A DNA stretch of 64,000 nucleotides from JBBROS01 sp963752225 (GTDB taxonomy: Bacteria > Pseudomonadota > Alphaproteobacteria > Acetobacterales > Acetobacteraceae), in the NCBI GenBank assembly GCA_963752225.1, contig CAVVXS010000008.1:124001-188000 (forward strand). Direction: 5' to 3'. Below, in pieces: positions 52,926 to 61,965 of this stretch. The position numbers were made by a program, and so were the translations under genes. Position 1 is the stretch's first letter, and every line of letters begins with the position of its first letter. Below the pieces are notes generated by a model. That model was not told where the DNA came from. It ran no database searches and worked only from the letters and a program-made list of their open reading frames with translations.

Positions 52926-53147
52926 ATGCACACCCCGAACTACGCCCCCGACGGCATGTCGGGCGGCGTTTCGCGCCGGGCGGCACCGGACGACCAATTG
53001 TTCACCCGCGCGTCTTCCCTTCCCGAGGTAAGGCCGGGTGACGCCCCTATGGCGCCGATGCTGATCGAGCGCCGGCAATCGCCGCGCCCCAAGGCGCCCG
53101 CGTTTCAGCCGGAGCGTATCTCCGGCCTATGCGCGTCGGGGAATTAG
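52926..53147 (+). CDS. possible small hypothetical protein
   Basis: A 73-residue frame with GAAGGA 9-10 nt before ATG 52926 and a less GC-rich promoter-like region upstream. The product is hydrophilic and rich in Pro/Arg/Ser (SRRAAPDDQLF, ERRQSPRPKAPAF) with no recognised domain. It may be real or chance; the ribosome-binding site is the main support. Confidence 0.35.
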   Translation: MHTPNYAPDGMSGGVSRRAAPDDQLFTRASSLPEVRPGDAPMAPMLIERRQSPRPKAPAFQPERISGLCASGN

Positions 53148-53168
53148 GGCCACCCGACCCGCCTTCGG

Positions 53169-53438
53169 TTACCGCGATAGGGAGGGCGTGGGCACACCCT
53201 GCTTGGTCGTTTCCGCCTGAGTTTGTGGCGTCGCCTGACCGCTGCCGGCCACGGCGCCGGTCGGCGCGCCCGAGAACGGCGACGAGTTGTCCGGACCATT
53301 CGACTCGCCGGCCCGGTCCGCCGGGGTCACTGCGCCCGGCGAGACGTTCGGCACCGGCGCCGGTTTCAGTTCTTCCTTTTGGGCCAGCGCGACACCGCTT
53401 GCCAGGACGAGGAGGGCACTCGCGACGATCATTCTCAT
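53169..53438 (-). CDS. small secreted Pro/Thr-rich protein
   Basis: An 89-residue protein with a clear signal peptide (MRMIVASALLVLASGVALAQ) and a low-complexity mature part rich in Pro, Thr, Gly, Ser and Gln (APVPNVSPGAVTPADRAG, QATPQTQAETTKQG). No cysteines, no known domain. Single gene; likely periplasmic or secreted. Confidence 0.68.
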   Translation of the reverse strand: MRMIVASALLVLASGVALAQKEELKPAPVPNVSPGAVTPADRAGESNGPDNSSPFSGAPTGAVAGSGQATPQTQAETTKQGVPTPSLSR

Positions 53439-53611
53439 GCCCGTACGAACACCACAGACGGGCTCCGGTTGCCTCGGCATCGACGGCTGACCGCATCATC
53501 CAGCGGCGGACGCCGATCGAGACGCTGCCGCCGTTCTTCTCCCCGCTAGGGAGTTGACGACAGCATCGGCCCGATCGGCCTTAGTGCACGCTTCGAGACG
53601 GCCTCGCCGGG

Positions 53612-54721
53612 CTACTCCGCCGCCTGCTTTGCTTCGGCCAGGGTCGGGTAGTCGGTGTAGCCGTGCGCGTCGCCGCCGTACCAAGTCTCCTTGGGTGCGT
53701 CGACCAGCGGCGCATCGACGCGCAGCCGTTCGACGAGGTCCGGGTTGCCGATGAACGGCCGGCCGAAGCACACGAGGTCGGCGAGGTTCTCCTGCCGGGC
53801 CCGCAGCGCCAGGTTCCGGTCGAACCCGTTATTGGCCATGTAAAGGCCCGAAAACCGGCGCCGCAGCGCTTGCAAGCTGAAACCCTCCGGTTCGGCCCGG
53901 CTGCCCTGGGTGGCGCCCTCGATCATGTGCAGGTAGGCCAGGCCAAACGGCTTCAGCCCGTCCACCATGGCGCCATACGTGCCCATCGGATCGCTGTCGA
54001 GCGGGGTGTCGCCGACCTGCGGCGTCAATGGGCTCAGGCGGATGCCGACCCGGTCGCCACCCCAGACGTCGACCACTGCCGCGACCACCTCGAGCGGGAA
54101 GCGGATCCGGTTGGCGACGCTGCCGCCGTACTGGTCGGTGCGCTTGTTGGTGCTGTCGCGGATGAACTGGTCGAGCAGGTAGGCATTGGCCGCATGCACC
54201 TCGACGCCGTCGAACCCGGCGTCCTTGGCGCATTGGGCAGCATGCGCATAGTCGGCGACGATACCGGGGATCTCGTCGGTTTCCAGCGCCCGCGGCGTCA
54301 CATGATCCTGGAACCCGGTCTCGGTGAAGGCCTTGCCGCCCGGCTTGATCGCCGACGGCGCCACCGGCAGCGCGCCGCCGGGCTGCAGGTCCGGGTGGCT
54401 GATGCGGCCGACATGCCACAGCTGCAGGACGATGTGGCCGCCCTTGGCGTGCACCGCGTCCGTCACTAGGCGCCAGCCGGCAACCTGCGCGTCGTTGTAG
54501 ATGCCCGGGGTGAAAGCGTAACCCTTCCCCTGCTGGCTGATCTGCGTCGCCTCGGTGACGATCAGCCCGGCGGTCGCGCGCTGCGTGTAATATTCGGCGT
54601 TCATCGGACCCGGCACGTCGCCCTTGCCTGCCCGGCTGCGCGTCAGCGGCGCCATGACGATGCGGTTGGCGAGCGTCATCGGTCCCATACGGACCGGCTG
54701 AAACAAGTCGGAGTCACTCAT
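53612..54721 (-). CDS. Old Yellow Enzyme family alkene reductase
   Basis: A 369-residue FMN-dependent ene-reductase of the OYE/NemA type, which reduces C=C bonds of unsaturated ketones or nitro compounds with NADPH. MAPLTRSRAGKGDVPG at the FMN end, the active-site HVGRISHPDLQPGG and HAANAYLLDQFIRDSTNKR are all typical. ATG 54721 is normal. The gene is probably monocistronic; the hydrolase gene upstream on the same strand is 56 nt away. Confidence 0.93.
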   Translation of the reverse strand: MSDSDLFQPVRMGPMTLANRIVMAPLTRSRAGKGDVPGPMNAEYYTQRATAGLIVTEATQISQQGKGYAFTPGIYNDAQVAGWRLVTDAVHAKGGHIVLQLWHVGRISHPDLQPGGALPVAPSAIKPGGKAFTETGFQDHVTPRALETDEIPGIVADYAHAAQCAKDAGFDGVEVHAANAYLLDQFIRDSTNKRTDQYGGSVANRIRFPLEVVAAVVDVWGGDRVGIRLSPLTPQVGDTPLDSDPMGTYGAMVDGLKPFGLAYLHMIEGATQGSRAEPEGFSLQALRRRFSGLYMANNGFDRNLALRARQENLADLVCFGRPFIGNPDLVERLRVDAPLVDAPKETWYGGDAHGYTDYPTLAEAKQAAE

Positions 54722-54777
54722 GCATGCAATCCTGTCGGTGAGCCCGGGAAATGTTGGTGCAACCGGCGTGGTTCCAG

Positions 54778-55845
54778 TCACCCTTCCTTGAACATCGCCG
54801 CGATCGCCGCCGGGTCGACCTCTTCGATGGTCGCCGGCGACCAACGCGGGGTGCGATCCTTGTCCACCACCATGGCGCGGACCCCCTCGACGAAGTCGGG
54901 GTAAACCGTGGTGTGCCGGGTCAGCGCGAGTTCGGCCGCCAAGCACTGCTCCAGCGTGCGGCCGGCGCCGGCGCGCACGATCGCGAAGGTCCACAGAACG
55001 GCGCTGGGCGAGACGGAACGGAGCGTCCGAAGCGCGGCCTGGGCAAAGGGTGAGCGATCGGCCTCGAGTGCGGCGAGGATTGCCGGGACGTCGTCTGCGC
55101 CGCACGCCGCGACGTTCTCCTGCACCAGCGGGGTGAGCGGCGGCGGCACCGTAGCCTCCGCCAGCGCGCCGATGCCATCGGCAGCCAGGGTGTCGGCCAG
55201 CCCAGCCATCCGGTCGTGCGGGACGAAGTGGGTCGCAAGGCCCAGCCAGGTCGCGTCGGCGCCGCCGACCCGGGTCCCGGTCAATGCCAAGTACATGCCC
55301 CACTCACCGCGCAACCGGGGCAAGGCGAAAGTCGCTCCGACGTCGGGGAACAACCCGATTGCGGTTTCCGGCATCGCGAACTGCGCCGCCTCGCTCGCCA
55401 CGCGGACGGTGCCGTGGACGGAGAGTCCGATACCACCGCCCATGCAGATGCCGTCGATCAGGGCGACGCAGGGCTTCGGATAGCGGGCGATCGACAGGTT
55501 GAGCGCGTATTCCTCGGTAAAGAAGCGGTCCTTTGCGGCGGCATCGCCAGCGATCGATAAGTCGCGGATCGCCCTGATGTCGCCGCCGGCGCAAAACGCC
55601 CGGCCGCCCGCGCCTTCGGTGACCACCAGATGCACGTGCGGGTCGTCACGCCACCTGTCCAGCGCGGTTTGAATGTCACGGACCATGCCAAGCGTCAGCG
55701 CGTTCAGTGCCCGCGGGCGGTTGAGCGTGATGCGCCCGATCCGGCCTTGGCGGCGGGCGACGACGGCGGGTTCGCTGGGGGAAGCGTCGGTGTGGTCGGA
55801 CAGGGCCAGGCTCCTTGGTAGAAACCCGGCCCTATAGCGATCCAC
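54778..55845 (-). CDS. 3-hydroxyisobutyryl-CoA hydrolase-like crotonase
   Basis: A protein of up to 355 residues. GGGIGLSVHGTVRVAS and MPETAIGLFPDVGATFALPR match 3-hydroxyisobutyryl-CoA hydrolase of valine breakdown; the C-terminal half has the extended helical part of that family. Two starts compete: GTG 55845, directly after the upstream stop but without a Shine-Dalgarno sequence, and CTG 55803, which has AAGGAG 7 nt before it and gives a more usual start (LSDHTDASPSEP). Confidence 0.87.
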   Translation of the reverse strand: MDRYRAGFLPRSLALSDHTDASPSEPAVVARRQGRIGRITLNRPRALNALTLGMVRDIQTALDRWRDDPHVHLVVTEGAGGRAFCAGGDIRAIRDLSIAGDAAAKDRFFTEEYALNLSIARYPKPCVALIDGICMGGGIGLSVHGTVRVASEAAQFAMPETAIGLFPDVGATFALPRLRGEWGMYLALTGTRVGGADATWLGLATHFVPHDRMAGLADTLAADGIGALAEATVPPPLTPLVQENVAACGADDVPAILAALEADRSPFAQAALRTLRSVSPSAVLWTFAIVRAGAGRTLEQCLAAELALTRHTTVYPDFVEGVRAMVVDKDRTPRWSPATIEEVDPAAIAAMFKEG

Positions 55846-56295
55846 TCAGCGGCGGACCAGCCGCGTTGCAAGGTTGGCGAGGGCGTTCGTGGCGCCACGC
55901 CTGACGCCTTGCCGCGCCGTCGTCCGCAAGGCCAAGCCGGTCACGCTGCCGACCATGCTCATGACAGTCAGCGATTGCCGCATCTCGAACAAGGCTTGCG
56001 CCCGGATTCCGCGGGCCTCCTCCTCGATCGGATCCGGCGTGCTGCGCAGGGCGAGGAAGCCGAACGCGGCCATCAGCACGGCGTCGAGCACGAGCAGGAC
56101 AAGGCTCGCCTGGGTCGGCGTAATGTAGGAAGCGAGGATGTTCCAGATCAGGACGTGGATGACGATCAGGACTGCGATTGCGAACACCGCGGCGACGGCG
56201 CCGAACGCCGCCCGCCAACCCTGCCGCCGCGCGATACGGCGGAGGCGTAATGCCTCCGCCGCGGCCGCGACTTTCGCAAGTTCGACCGCGCGCAT
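55846..56295 (-). CDS. small membrane protein, holin-X/phage-holin-like superfamily
   Basis: A 149-residue protein with a basic N-terminus and two strong hydrophobic helices (about 30-52 and 60-82), then a polar helical tail. It resembles the phage holin family/holin-X proteins found beside DUF883 proteins in proteobacteria; it is not evidence of a phage. It starts 4 nt after the DUF883 gene and its stop directly precedes the hydrolase GTG. Confidence 0.68.
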   Translation of the reverse strand: MRAVELAKVAAAAEALRLRRIARRQGWRAAFGAVAAVFAIAVLIVIHVLIWNILASYITPTQASLVLLVLDAVLMAAFGFLALRSTPDPIEEEARGIRAQALFEMRQSLTVMSMVGSVTGLALRTTARQGVRRGATNALANLATRLVRR

Positions 56296-56299
56296 CGGC

Positions 56300-56566
56300 T
56301 CAGCGAGCGATGCGGCCGATGAGATAGCCGATCCCGGTCGCGATCAGGATCGCCACGATCGGGGACTCGCGGACACGCTCCGACAACATCTCGGTGTTGT
56401 CGTTGTACATGTCCTTGGCTTGGCCGACGTAGCGCTGCGCGGTGTCGGCGGCGTTCGAGAGGGCCGGGGTGACCCGCTCGCTCATGAGCGTCTGCACTTG
56501 GTCGCGAAGCTGAGCGATCTGTTCCTTGGCGTCCGAGCTGACGTCGTTGTACGAATTTGATGCCAT
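56300..56566 (-). CDS. DUF883 (ElaB/YqjD-like) membrane-anchored protein
   Basis: An 88-residue protein with a long amphipathic helix (SSDAKEQIAQLRDQVQTLM) and one C-terminal hydrophobic anchor ending in GYLIGRIAR, the DUF883 signature. ElaB and YqjD of E. coli bind ribosomes at the inner membrane in stationary phase or stress. ATG 56566 has AAGGAGG upstream (minus strand). First gene of a short operon with the holin-like gene. Confidence 0.85.
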   Translation of the reverse strand: MASNSYNDVSSDAKEQIAQLRDQVQTLMSERVTPALSNAADTAQRYVGQAKDMYNDNTEMLSERVRESPIVAILIATGIGYLIGRIAR

Positions 56567-56697
56567 GTAAGCCTCCTTGGGGAGTGGTTAGGAACTGTCA
56601 ACGCGACGGTGAATAGGGGGTTTCGAAGGCTTACGAACTTACCCAGCCGGTTTAAACACCGGGCACCGCGTGCCATACAGGCCGCTGTTCACGCCGA

Positions 56698-58626
56698 GTG
56701 ACATGGATGGCTGCACCGATTCTCGACTGGCTGCCGACCCCCGCTCCGGACCTGCAACCCCGTCTGCGCGCGCTCGCCGACGCCGATGCGGCGAGTTGGG
56801 CGGAGCTCGTCGGCCACGCCAATACGAGGCTCGACAGCATGAGGACGCTGCAGCTCGACCGCGCTCTTCGCCGGCTGTTCGGCAGCATGCCGCCGCCTGG
56901 GCTGGCGACGGCGCCGGTGCGGATGCTGCTGCTCGGGTCGTCCACGCTCGAGCATTTGCTGCCGGGTTTGCGGGTGGGCGCGCTGCGCCACGGGATCTGG
57001 CTCGAGGTCCGGTGCGGCGAATATGGAGAGCTGACGCCGGGGGAGGGCGCGGCGGCGGATGTCGTGCTGCTGGCCATCGATGCACGGACGGCGCTGGCCG
57101 GGCTCGACGCCGGGCATGACGAGCGGGCGGCAGCCGCGGCGGTGGAGGCGGCGGCGGAGCGGCTCGCGGCGTGCTGGGCGGCGGCCCGGGCGCGGGGGAT
57201 CGCCGTGCTGCAACAGACGGTCCTGCCGGTGTTCCCGCCGCAATTCGGCAACAACGAGCATCGCTTGCCCGGCTCCCGCGCGGCGGCCGTGCTTGCGCTC
57301 AATGCCCGGCTGCGCGCCTTGGCGGACGCCGCCGGGGTCGACTTGGTCGATGTGACGAGCCGGGCGGCACAGGACGGCATCGCTGCCTGGCACGACCCGA
57401 TGCTGTGGCACCGCGCCAAGCAGGAGGTGCATCCCGGCGCCGCGCCGATATGGGGTGAGCTGGTCGGCCGGCTGCTGGCGGCCCGGCAGGGGCGCAGCCG
57501 CAAGGCGCTGGTGCTCGACCTCGACAACACGCTTTGGGGCGGCGTCATCGGCGACGACGGGTTGCAGGGGATCGTCATCGGCCAGGGCAGCGCGCTCGGC
57601 GAGGCGCATCTCGAGCTGCAGCACTATGCCCGCGATCTGACCCGGCGCGGCGTGATCCTCGCCGTGTGCAGCAAGAACGACGAGGCCAACGCCTGGGAGC
57701 CTTTCGACAAGCACCCCGACATGGTCCTGCGCCGCGGCGACATCGCCTGCTTTGTCGCCAATTGGAGCGACAAGGCGTCCAACCTGCGCGAGATTGCCCG
57801 GCGGTTGAACATCGGCGTGGACGCCCTGGTCTTCGCCGACGACAACCCGGCCGAGCGGGCGATCGTCCGCCGCGAGCTGCCCGCCGTCGCTGTTCCCGAG
57901 CTGCCGGACGACCCGGCCGGCTACGCCGCGACGCTGGCCGCTGCCGGCTACTTCGAGGGCGTGCGGTTGACGGAGGAGGACCGGGAGCGGGCCGGGCAGT
58001 ATCAGGCGAACCTGGCGCGCGCGGACGCGGCCCCGGCGAGCGAAACCGACATGGCCGGCTTCCTCGACAGCCTCGAGATGGTGCTGCAGTGGGGCCGGGT
58101 CGACCCGGTGAGCGCGCCGCGGGTGGTGCAGCTCGTCAACAAGACCAACCAGTTCAACCTCACCACGCGGCGCACCACCGACGCCGCGGTCGCCGCGGTC
58201 ATGGCCGACGACGGCGCGCTGAGCCTGCAGCTCCGGCTGCTCGACCGGTTCGGCAACAACGGCATCATCGCCGTCGCGTTGGGCGAGCGGCGCGGCGACG
58301 ACATGCACATCACCGACTGGTTGATGAGTTGCCGCGTGCTGAAGCGCGGGGTGGAGGCGGCGACGCTGAACCTGGTCGCGGCCGAGAGCCGGCGGCTCGG
58401 CGCCTGGCGGCTGGTCGGCGAATATGTGCCGACCGCCAAGAACGGCATGGTCCGGGATCATTACGAGTCTCTTGGATTCCAGCCGGCTGGCAGCGGTCCC
58501 GGCGGCAGCACGCGCTGGACGCTGACCTTGCCGTCGTTCGTGGCGCTGCCGGTGCCGATGCGGTATGATCCGCCGATGCCGGCCGACCCGGCGTCTACGT
58601 CCCGTGAGGCGGAGCTCGTGCCGTGA
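56698..58626 (+). CDS. FkbH-like HAD-IIIC family protein
   Basis: A 642-residue protein with an N-terminal SGNH-like region (MLLLGSSTLEHLLPGL near 78), a HAD domain starting LVLDLDNTLWGGVIGDDG (about 271-288; nucleophile Asp273) and a C-terminal acetyltransferase-like part (about 440-600). FkbH proteins take a three-carbon unit from 1,3-bisphosphoglycerate and load it as glyceryl onto an acyl carrier protein; the next gene encodes one. Start GTG 56698 or ATG 56707. Stop overlaps the carrier start (GTGA). Confidence 0.88.
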   Translation: MTWMAAPILDWLPTPAPDLQPRLRALADADAASWAELVGHANTRLDSMRTLQLDRALRRLFGSMPPPGLATAPVRMLLLGSSTLEHLLPGLRVGALRHGIWLEVRCGEYGELTPGEGAAADVVLLAIDARTALAGLDAGHDERAAAAAVEAAAERLAACWAAARARGIAVLQQTVLPVFPPQFGNNEHRLPGSRAAAVLALNARLRALADAAGVDLVDVTSRAAQDGIAAWHDPMLWHRAKQEVHPGAAPIWGELVGRLLAARQGRSRKALVLDLDNTLWGGVIGDDGLQGIVIGQGSALGEAHLELQHYARDLTRRGVILAVCSKNDEANAWEPFDKHPDMVLRRGDIACFVANWSDKASNLREIARRLNIGVDALVFADDNPAERAIVRRELPAVAVPELPDDPAGYAATLAAAGYFEGVRLTEEDRERAGQYQANLARADAAPASETDMAGFLDSLEMVLQWGRVDPVSAPRVVQLVNKTNQFNLTTRRTTDAAVAAVMADDGALSLQLRLLDRFGNNGIIAVALGERRGDDMHITDWLMSCRVLKRGVEAATLNLVAAESRRLGAWRLVGEYVPTAKNGMVRDHYESLGFQPAGSGPGGSTRWTLTLPSFVALPVPMRYDPPMPADPASTSREAELVP

Positions 58627-58865
58627 GCCCTGACGAGATCCTGCTGCAGCTGACGGACATCTTCCGCACCGTGCTGGACGACGACACGCTGGTGCTGCAG
58701 CCCGAGACGACCGCCGCCGACATCCCGGCCTGGGACTCGATGAACCACATCACGATCGTGGTGGAAGCCGAACGGCACTTCGGCATCAAGGTGCGCACGG
58801 CCGAGATCGAGTCGCTGCGCAACGTCGGCGACTTCGTCGCGCTGATTGTGGCCAAGCGTGGGTGA
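58623..58865 (+). CDS. acyl carrier protein
   Basis: An 80-residue carrier with the phosphopantetheine serine in AWDSMNHITIV (DSM motif, Ser39). GTG 58623 overlaps the FkbH-like stop by 4 nt, so the two are coupled and the carrier probably receives the glyceryl unit. It is followed by an acyltransferase, which could move the unit onto a sugar. Distinct from the fatty-acid carrier, which has DSL. Confidence 0.9.
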   Translation: MSPDEILLQLTDIFRTVLDDDTLVLQPETTAADIPAWDSMNHITIVVEAERHFGIKVRTAEIESLRNVGDFVALIVAKRG

Positions 58866-59977
58866 CGGTTTGCCGATATCGGGTCGGAGCGGTGCCGGCC
58901 GGCTGGACGGGGTGGAAGCGGCGCGCGGCGTGGCCGCGCTGCTCGTGGTGCTTCGCCACGCAACGACGATCCTTGCAGGCCCGCACGCCTACGACGCCCC
59001 GGTTTTCGCGGGCTTGTTCATGTTCGGTCGTGCCGGGGTGGACTTCTTCTTCGTTCTCAGCGGTTTCATCATCGCCTACGTCCATGCCGGAGACATTGGC
59101 CGGCGCCCCGCGTTCCCGGCGTTCTGGCGCAAACGCTTGCTGCGGATCTACCCGCCGTATTGGATCGCGACAGCCATACTCGTGATCGTCTTGCTGTTCA
59201 GTCCTACCCGGGACTTCGCGGAACGCGACCCGGTCCATGTCCTGTCGAGCCTGCTCCTGCTGCCGGAGCAACATGAACCCATTCTGGGCATCGGCTGGTC
59301 GCTCCGACACGAGATGCTGTTCTATCTGTTCTTCAGCACGCTGCTGCTGAGCCGGCTGCTGGGAACAGTGCTCCTGATCACGTGGGCGGTGGCTATCGGC
59401 ATGGCAGCCGCCTACCAGTCGATCGTCGGTCAGCCGCTTGCGACGGGGCCGTTGGCGTTTCTCCTGCTGCGGTTTTTCAACGTCCAGTTTTTTGTGGGGA
59501 TGGGCGTCGCATGGCTGGTCATGTACCGGCCTGCGCGGCAGCCCGGGGCTTGGTTGTTGTCGGGCGTGACAGTTTTCTTCGGGACCGGGCTCTACGAGTC
59601 GTTCGGCGGGTCGATTGCGCCGGAATGGCCGCCTTTGACGCTGGCCTACGCCGCCGGATCGGCCATGGCGCTGCTCGGCCTGACCCAACTCGAGCGTCAA
59701 CGGTGTTGGACGATACCGAGGCCATTGCTGACGCTCGGGACGGCATCGGTACTCCATCTACTTGCTTCACCTTACGGTGCTCCTCGTCGCGGAGTTCGGC
59801 CTTCGCTTCGTGCGCCACGTCGTTCCTGTGCCGGCCTGGCTGGCATTCTTCGTCTGCGTCGCCGTCGCGCTGACCGCGGGCATCGTGTTTAGCCGCCAGG
59901 TCGAGCAGCCTTTGCTGCGCCGCGGTCGGCAGCGGCGGAAAGTGTCGGGTATCTTCCAGGCGCACGAGCCTGCATGA
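58858..59977 (+). pseudogene. acyltransferase family 3 membrane protein, frameshifted
   Basis: A membrane acyltransferase (OafA/NodX type) with about ten helices; RLDGVEAARGVAALLVVLRH and FVLSGFIIAYVHAGDIG are family marks. The frame from GTG 58858 stays good to about 59748 (LLTLGTAS), then runs out of frame. The +1 frame from 59750 continues the expected sequence (YSIYLLHLTVLL and PAWLAFFVCVAVAL) to a stop at 59977. One extra G at 59748-59749 explains it. Either a real inactivating mutation or a sequencing error; repaired length about 373 residues. Overlaps the carrier gene by 8 nt. Confidence 0.85.
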
Positions 59978-60053
59978 CCGTGTCGATCACAGGAGGCAGC
60001 GATCAGACGGGGCTGTGCTCCTCCATCACGCCGGAACGGGACCGTATGCGTCG

Positions 60054-60203
60054 ATGATCAACAACGGTTCCATTCTTCTAAGCATGTTGGCCGTCGGCTA
60101 CGTCGTCTGGCGCGCCATCCGGCTCGATCGTACGAAGCCGTGGTTCGATCGATCGCCGCGTTCTGCGGGGGAGCCGCCGCGACACCGCCAGCAGGGAAGC
60201 TGA
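60054..60203 (+). CDS. small single-helix membrane protein
   Basis: A 49-residue protein with one hydrophobic helix (SILLSMLAVGYVVWRAI) and a basic Pro/Arg tail. ATG 60054 has only a weak ribosome-binding site. It ends 3 nt before the O-antigen-ligase-like gene, so it may be a small partner; it could also be chance. Confidence 0.45.
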   Translation: MINNGSILLSMLAVGYVVWRAIRLDRTKPWFDRSPRSAGEPPRHRQQGS

Positions 60204-60206
60204 GCC

Positions 60207-61577
60207 ATGCAGGACCTGCTGCTCCTGCTGGGAACAACCATGTTTTTGGCGGCGGGCTTCGTCGTCCCGTTCGTGATGAGCCTCGGCTACGTTTGGGTGG
60301 ACGTGTTCACCCCGCAGGATGTGAGCGGCTCTCTGCTTGCAGGCCAACCGCTTGCCTTCATCTTTGGCGCTTGCGCATTCGCGGTCTACTTCACGCTGGA
60401 CCGCCGCGAACGGCCGAGCCTCAGTCCGGTTACCATTCTACAACTGCTGATCCTGGTTTGGATCACGGTCACCCTGAGTTGGGCCGTCGCTCCGGCGACC
60501 GCATACTGGCGTTGGGACATCGCCAGCAAGATGTGCCTGTTCGCCGCCTTCCTGCCCTATGTCATCCGGTCACGCGTGCAAATCGAAGCTTGCGTCCTCG
60601 TCTATGTGTTCGCGATTTGCGGGCACATGCTCCCGTGGGGATTCAAGACGTTCATCACCGGGGGAGGTTACAATCAGTCGCTCGGTCTGTTGCGTGTGAA
60701 CTCAAACCTGCTGGCCGAAAGCAGCAGTGTCTCCGGGATCGCCGTGATGATCGTGCCGTTGCTGCTGGTGATGCGGAAGCATTCCGTGCTGCTGCCGAGG
60801 CATTGGGTCACGACCGCCGGAGTATTCGGCGTCATTATGGTTTCGTTGGTCGGCGCAATCGGCACCTTTGCCCGTACCGCTCTGATCGCCTTCGCAGTCG
60901 GCGGGACCGCGATGTGGCTGCGATCGAAACGAAAAGTCCTGTTCCTGTTCCTCAGCCTGATTGTGGCCGCGGTGCTGTTCAGCGTGACCTCAGACCGATG
61001 GACGCAGCGGATCTCCACAATCAGCGAATATGATAGCGAAGGGTCCGCGCTCGTCCGTCTCCTGGTGTGGCAGTGGGCGTGGGATTTCGCGCAGTCGCAT
61101 CCTTGGGGTGGCGGGTTCTGGGCGAATGTAACCAGTCGCATCGAGATACCATCGGCGACGGGCGAGCCGATTGTGCAGTTTGGGCGCGCCTACCACAATA
61201 TCTACTTCGGCGTGCTCGCCGATCAGGGCTATCTCGGTCTAGGTCTATACATGACGATGATTGGGATGGTCATGCTGGGATTGCAGAAGACGCGCAAATT
61301 GCTGCGCGGCCTGCCTCAGCACGACTGGTGCGCGGAACTGGCACAAGCGCTGCAAGTGTCGATTCTGACGATGCTGGCAGTCGGGATGTTCGTCGAGATC
61401 GGTTGGACACCGATCGTTTGGTATCTCTTTTCCATGGCTGTCAGCGTCCGCGCCTATGCCCAACGCGTGGTGGCACCCGTCGTGCCGCGGCTAAGCCGTC
61501 CTAGAACTGCGCTCGCCAAGGCCGGCGAGGAAGCGTTTGAGCGTGACGCGGCGGCGTTGTCCGGCCCGGCGCGGTAG
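60207..61577 (+). CDS. O-antigen ligase/Wzy-type polymerase-like protein
   Basis: A 456-residue membrane protein with about ten to twelve helices and the large periplasmic loop of the Wzy_C/O-antigen ligase family (HPWGGGFWANV, AYHNIYFGVLADQGYLGLGLY). The opening resembles the putative O-glycosylation ligase associated with exosortase A systems (DUF5935-like N-terminus). It polymerises or transfers an undecaprenyl-linked glycan at the periplasmic side. Lower GC than the core genes; part of the polysaccharide cluster. Confidence 0.85.
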   Translation: MQDLLLLLGTTMFLAAGFVVPFVMSLGYVWVDVFTPQDVSGSLLAGQPLAFIFGACAFAVYFTLDRRERPSLSPVTILQLLILVWITVTLSWAVAPATAYWRWDIASKMCLFAAFLPYVIRSRVQIEACVLVYVFAICGHMLPWGFKTFITGGGYNQSLGLLRVNSNLLAESSSVSGIAVMIVPLLLVMRKHSVLLPRHWVTTAGVFGVIMVSLVGAIGTFARTALIAFAVGGTAMWLRSKRKVLFLFLSLIVAAVLFSVTSDRWTQRISTISEYDSEGSALVRLLVWQWAWDFAQSHPWGGGFWANVTSRIEIPSATGEPIVQFGRAYHNIYFGVLADQGYLGLGLYMTMIGMVMLGLQKTRKLLRGLPQHDWCAELAQALQVSILTMLAVGMFVEIGWTPIVWYLFSMAVSVRAYAQRVVAPVVPRLSRPRTALAKAGEEAFERDAAALSGPAR

Positions 61578-61965
61578 GCAGCGGCCGCTGTGCAAGACGT
61601 TGTAGCGAACGGCGCGCGCAATCGAGACCGCGGCTTTTCATCTGCGCGGTCGGGTATCTGGAGCGGCCATCTCCGGTCCAACTCGCTGCTGCTCTGGCTC
61701 GGACGCTTGCCCAACACCGTCTGCATGTTTCAAAGCTGGCTAAGCCCTGGGTGAAGTTCCTGATGATCGACAACTTCTCGTACTCGGTAATTGCGTTGAC
61801 ATGCATCGGCGCTGCGCTGTCCGCGTCGAGGGCGTCGCATCACTGGGTCAATTCGCCGTTGCCTCGGCTCGGACGGGCGCTCACTCGGCGCTGTTCGGGA
61901 GAGCCACGTCCTGTCGCTCGGAGGCACGATCGGTGCACTGCCGGTTCGCCTGGGCGTGCCGCGGC
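61578..61965 (+). other. 388-nt gap with possible decayed coding sequence
   Basis: No supported gene. Short frames carry protein-like stretches, for example SLLLWLGRLPNTVCMFQSWL around 61684-61740 and KFLMIDNFSYSVIALTC from 61752, in different frames and without ribosome-binding sites. They may be remnants of a polysaccharide gene, but this is weak. Confidence 0.4.

Noticed and set aside
55846..56566. Prophage remnant suggested by the holin-like protein
   Set aside because: Holin-X-like proteins beside DUF883 are ordinary chromosomal genes; there are no phage structural or integrase genes, and no attachment sites.
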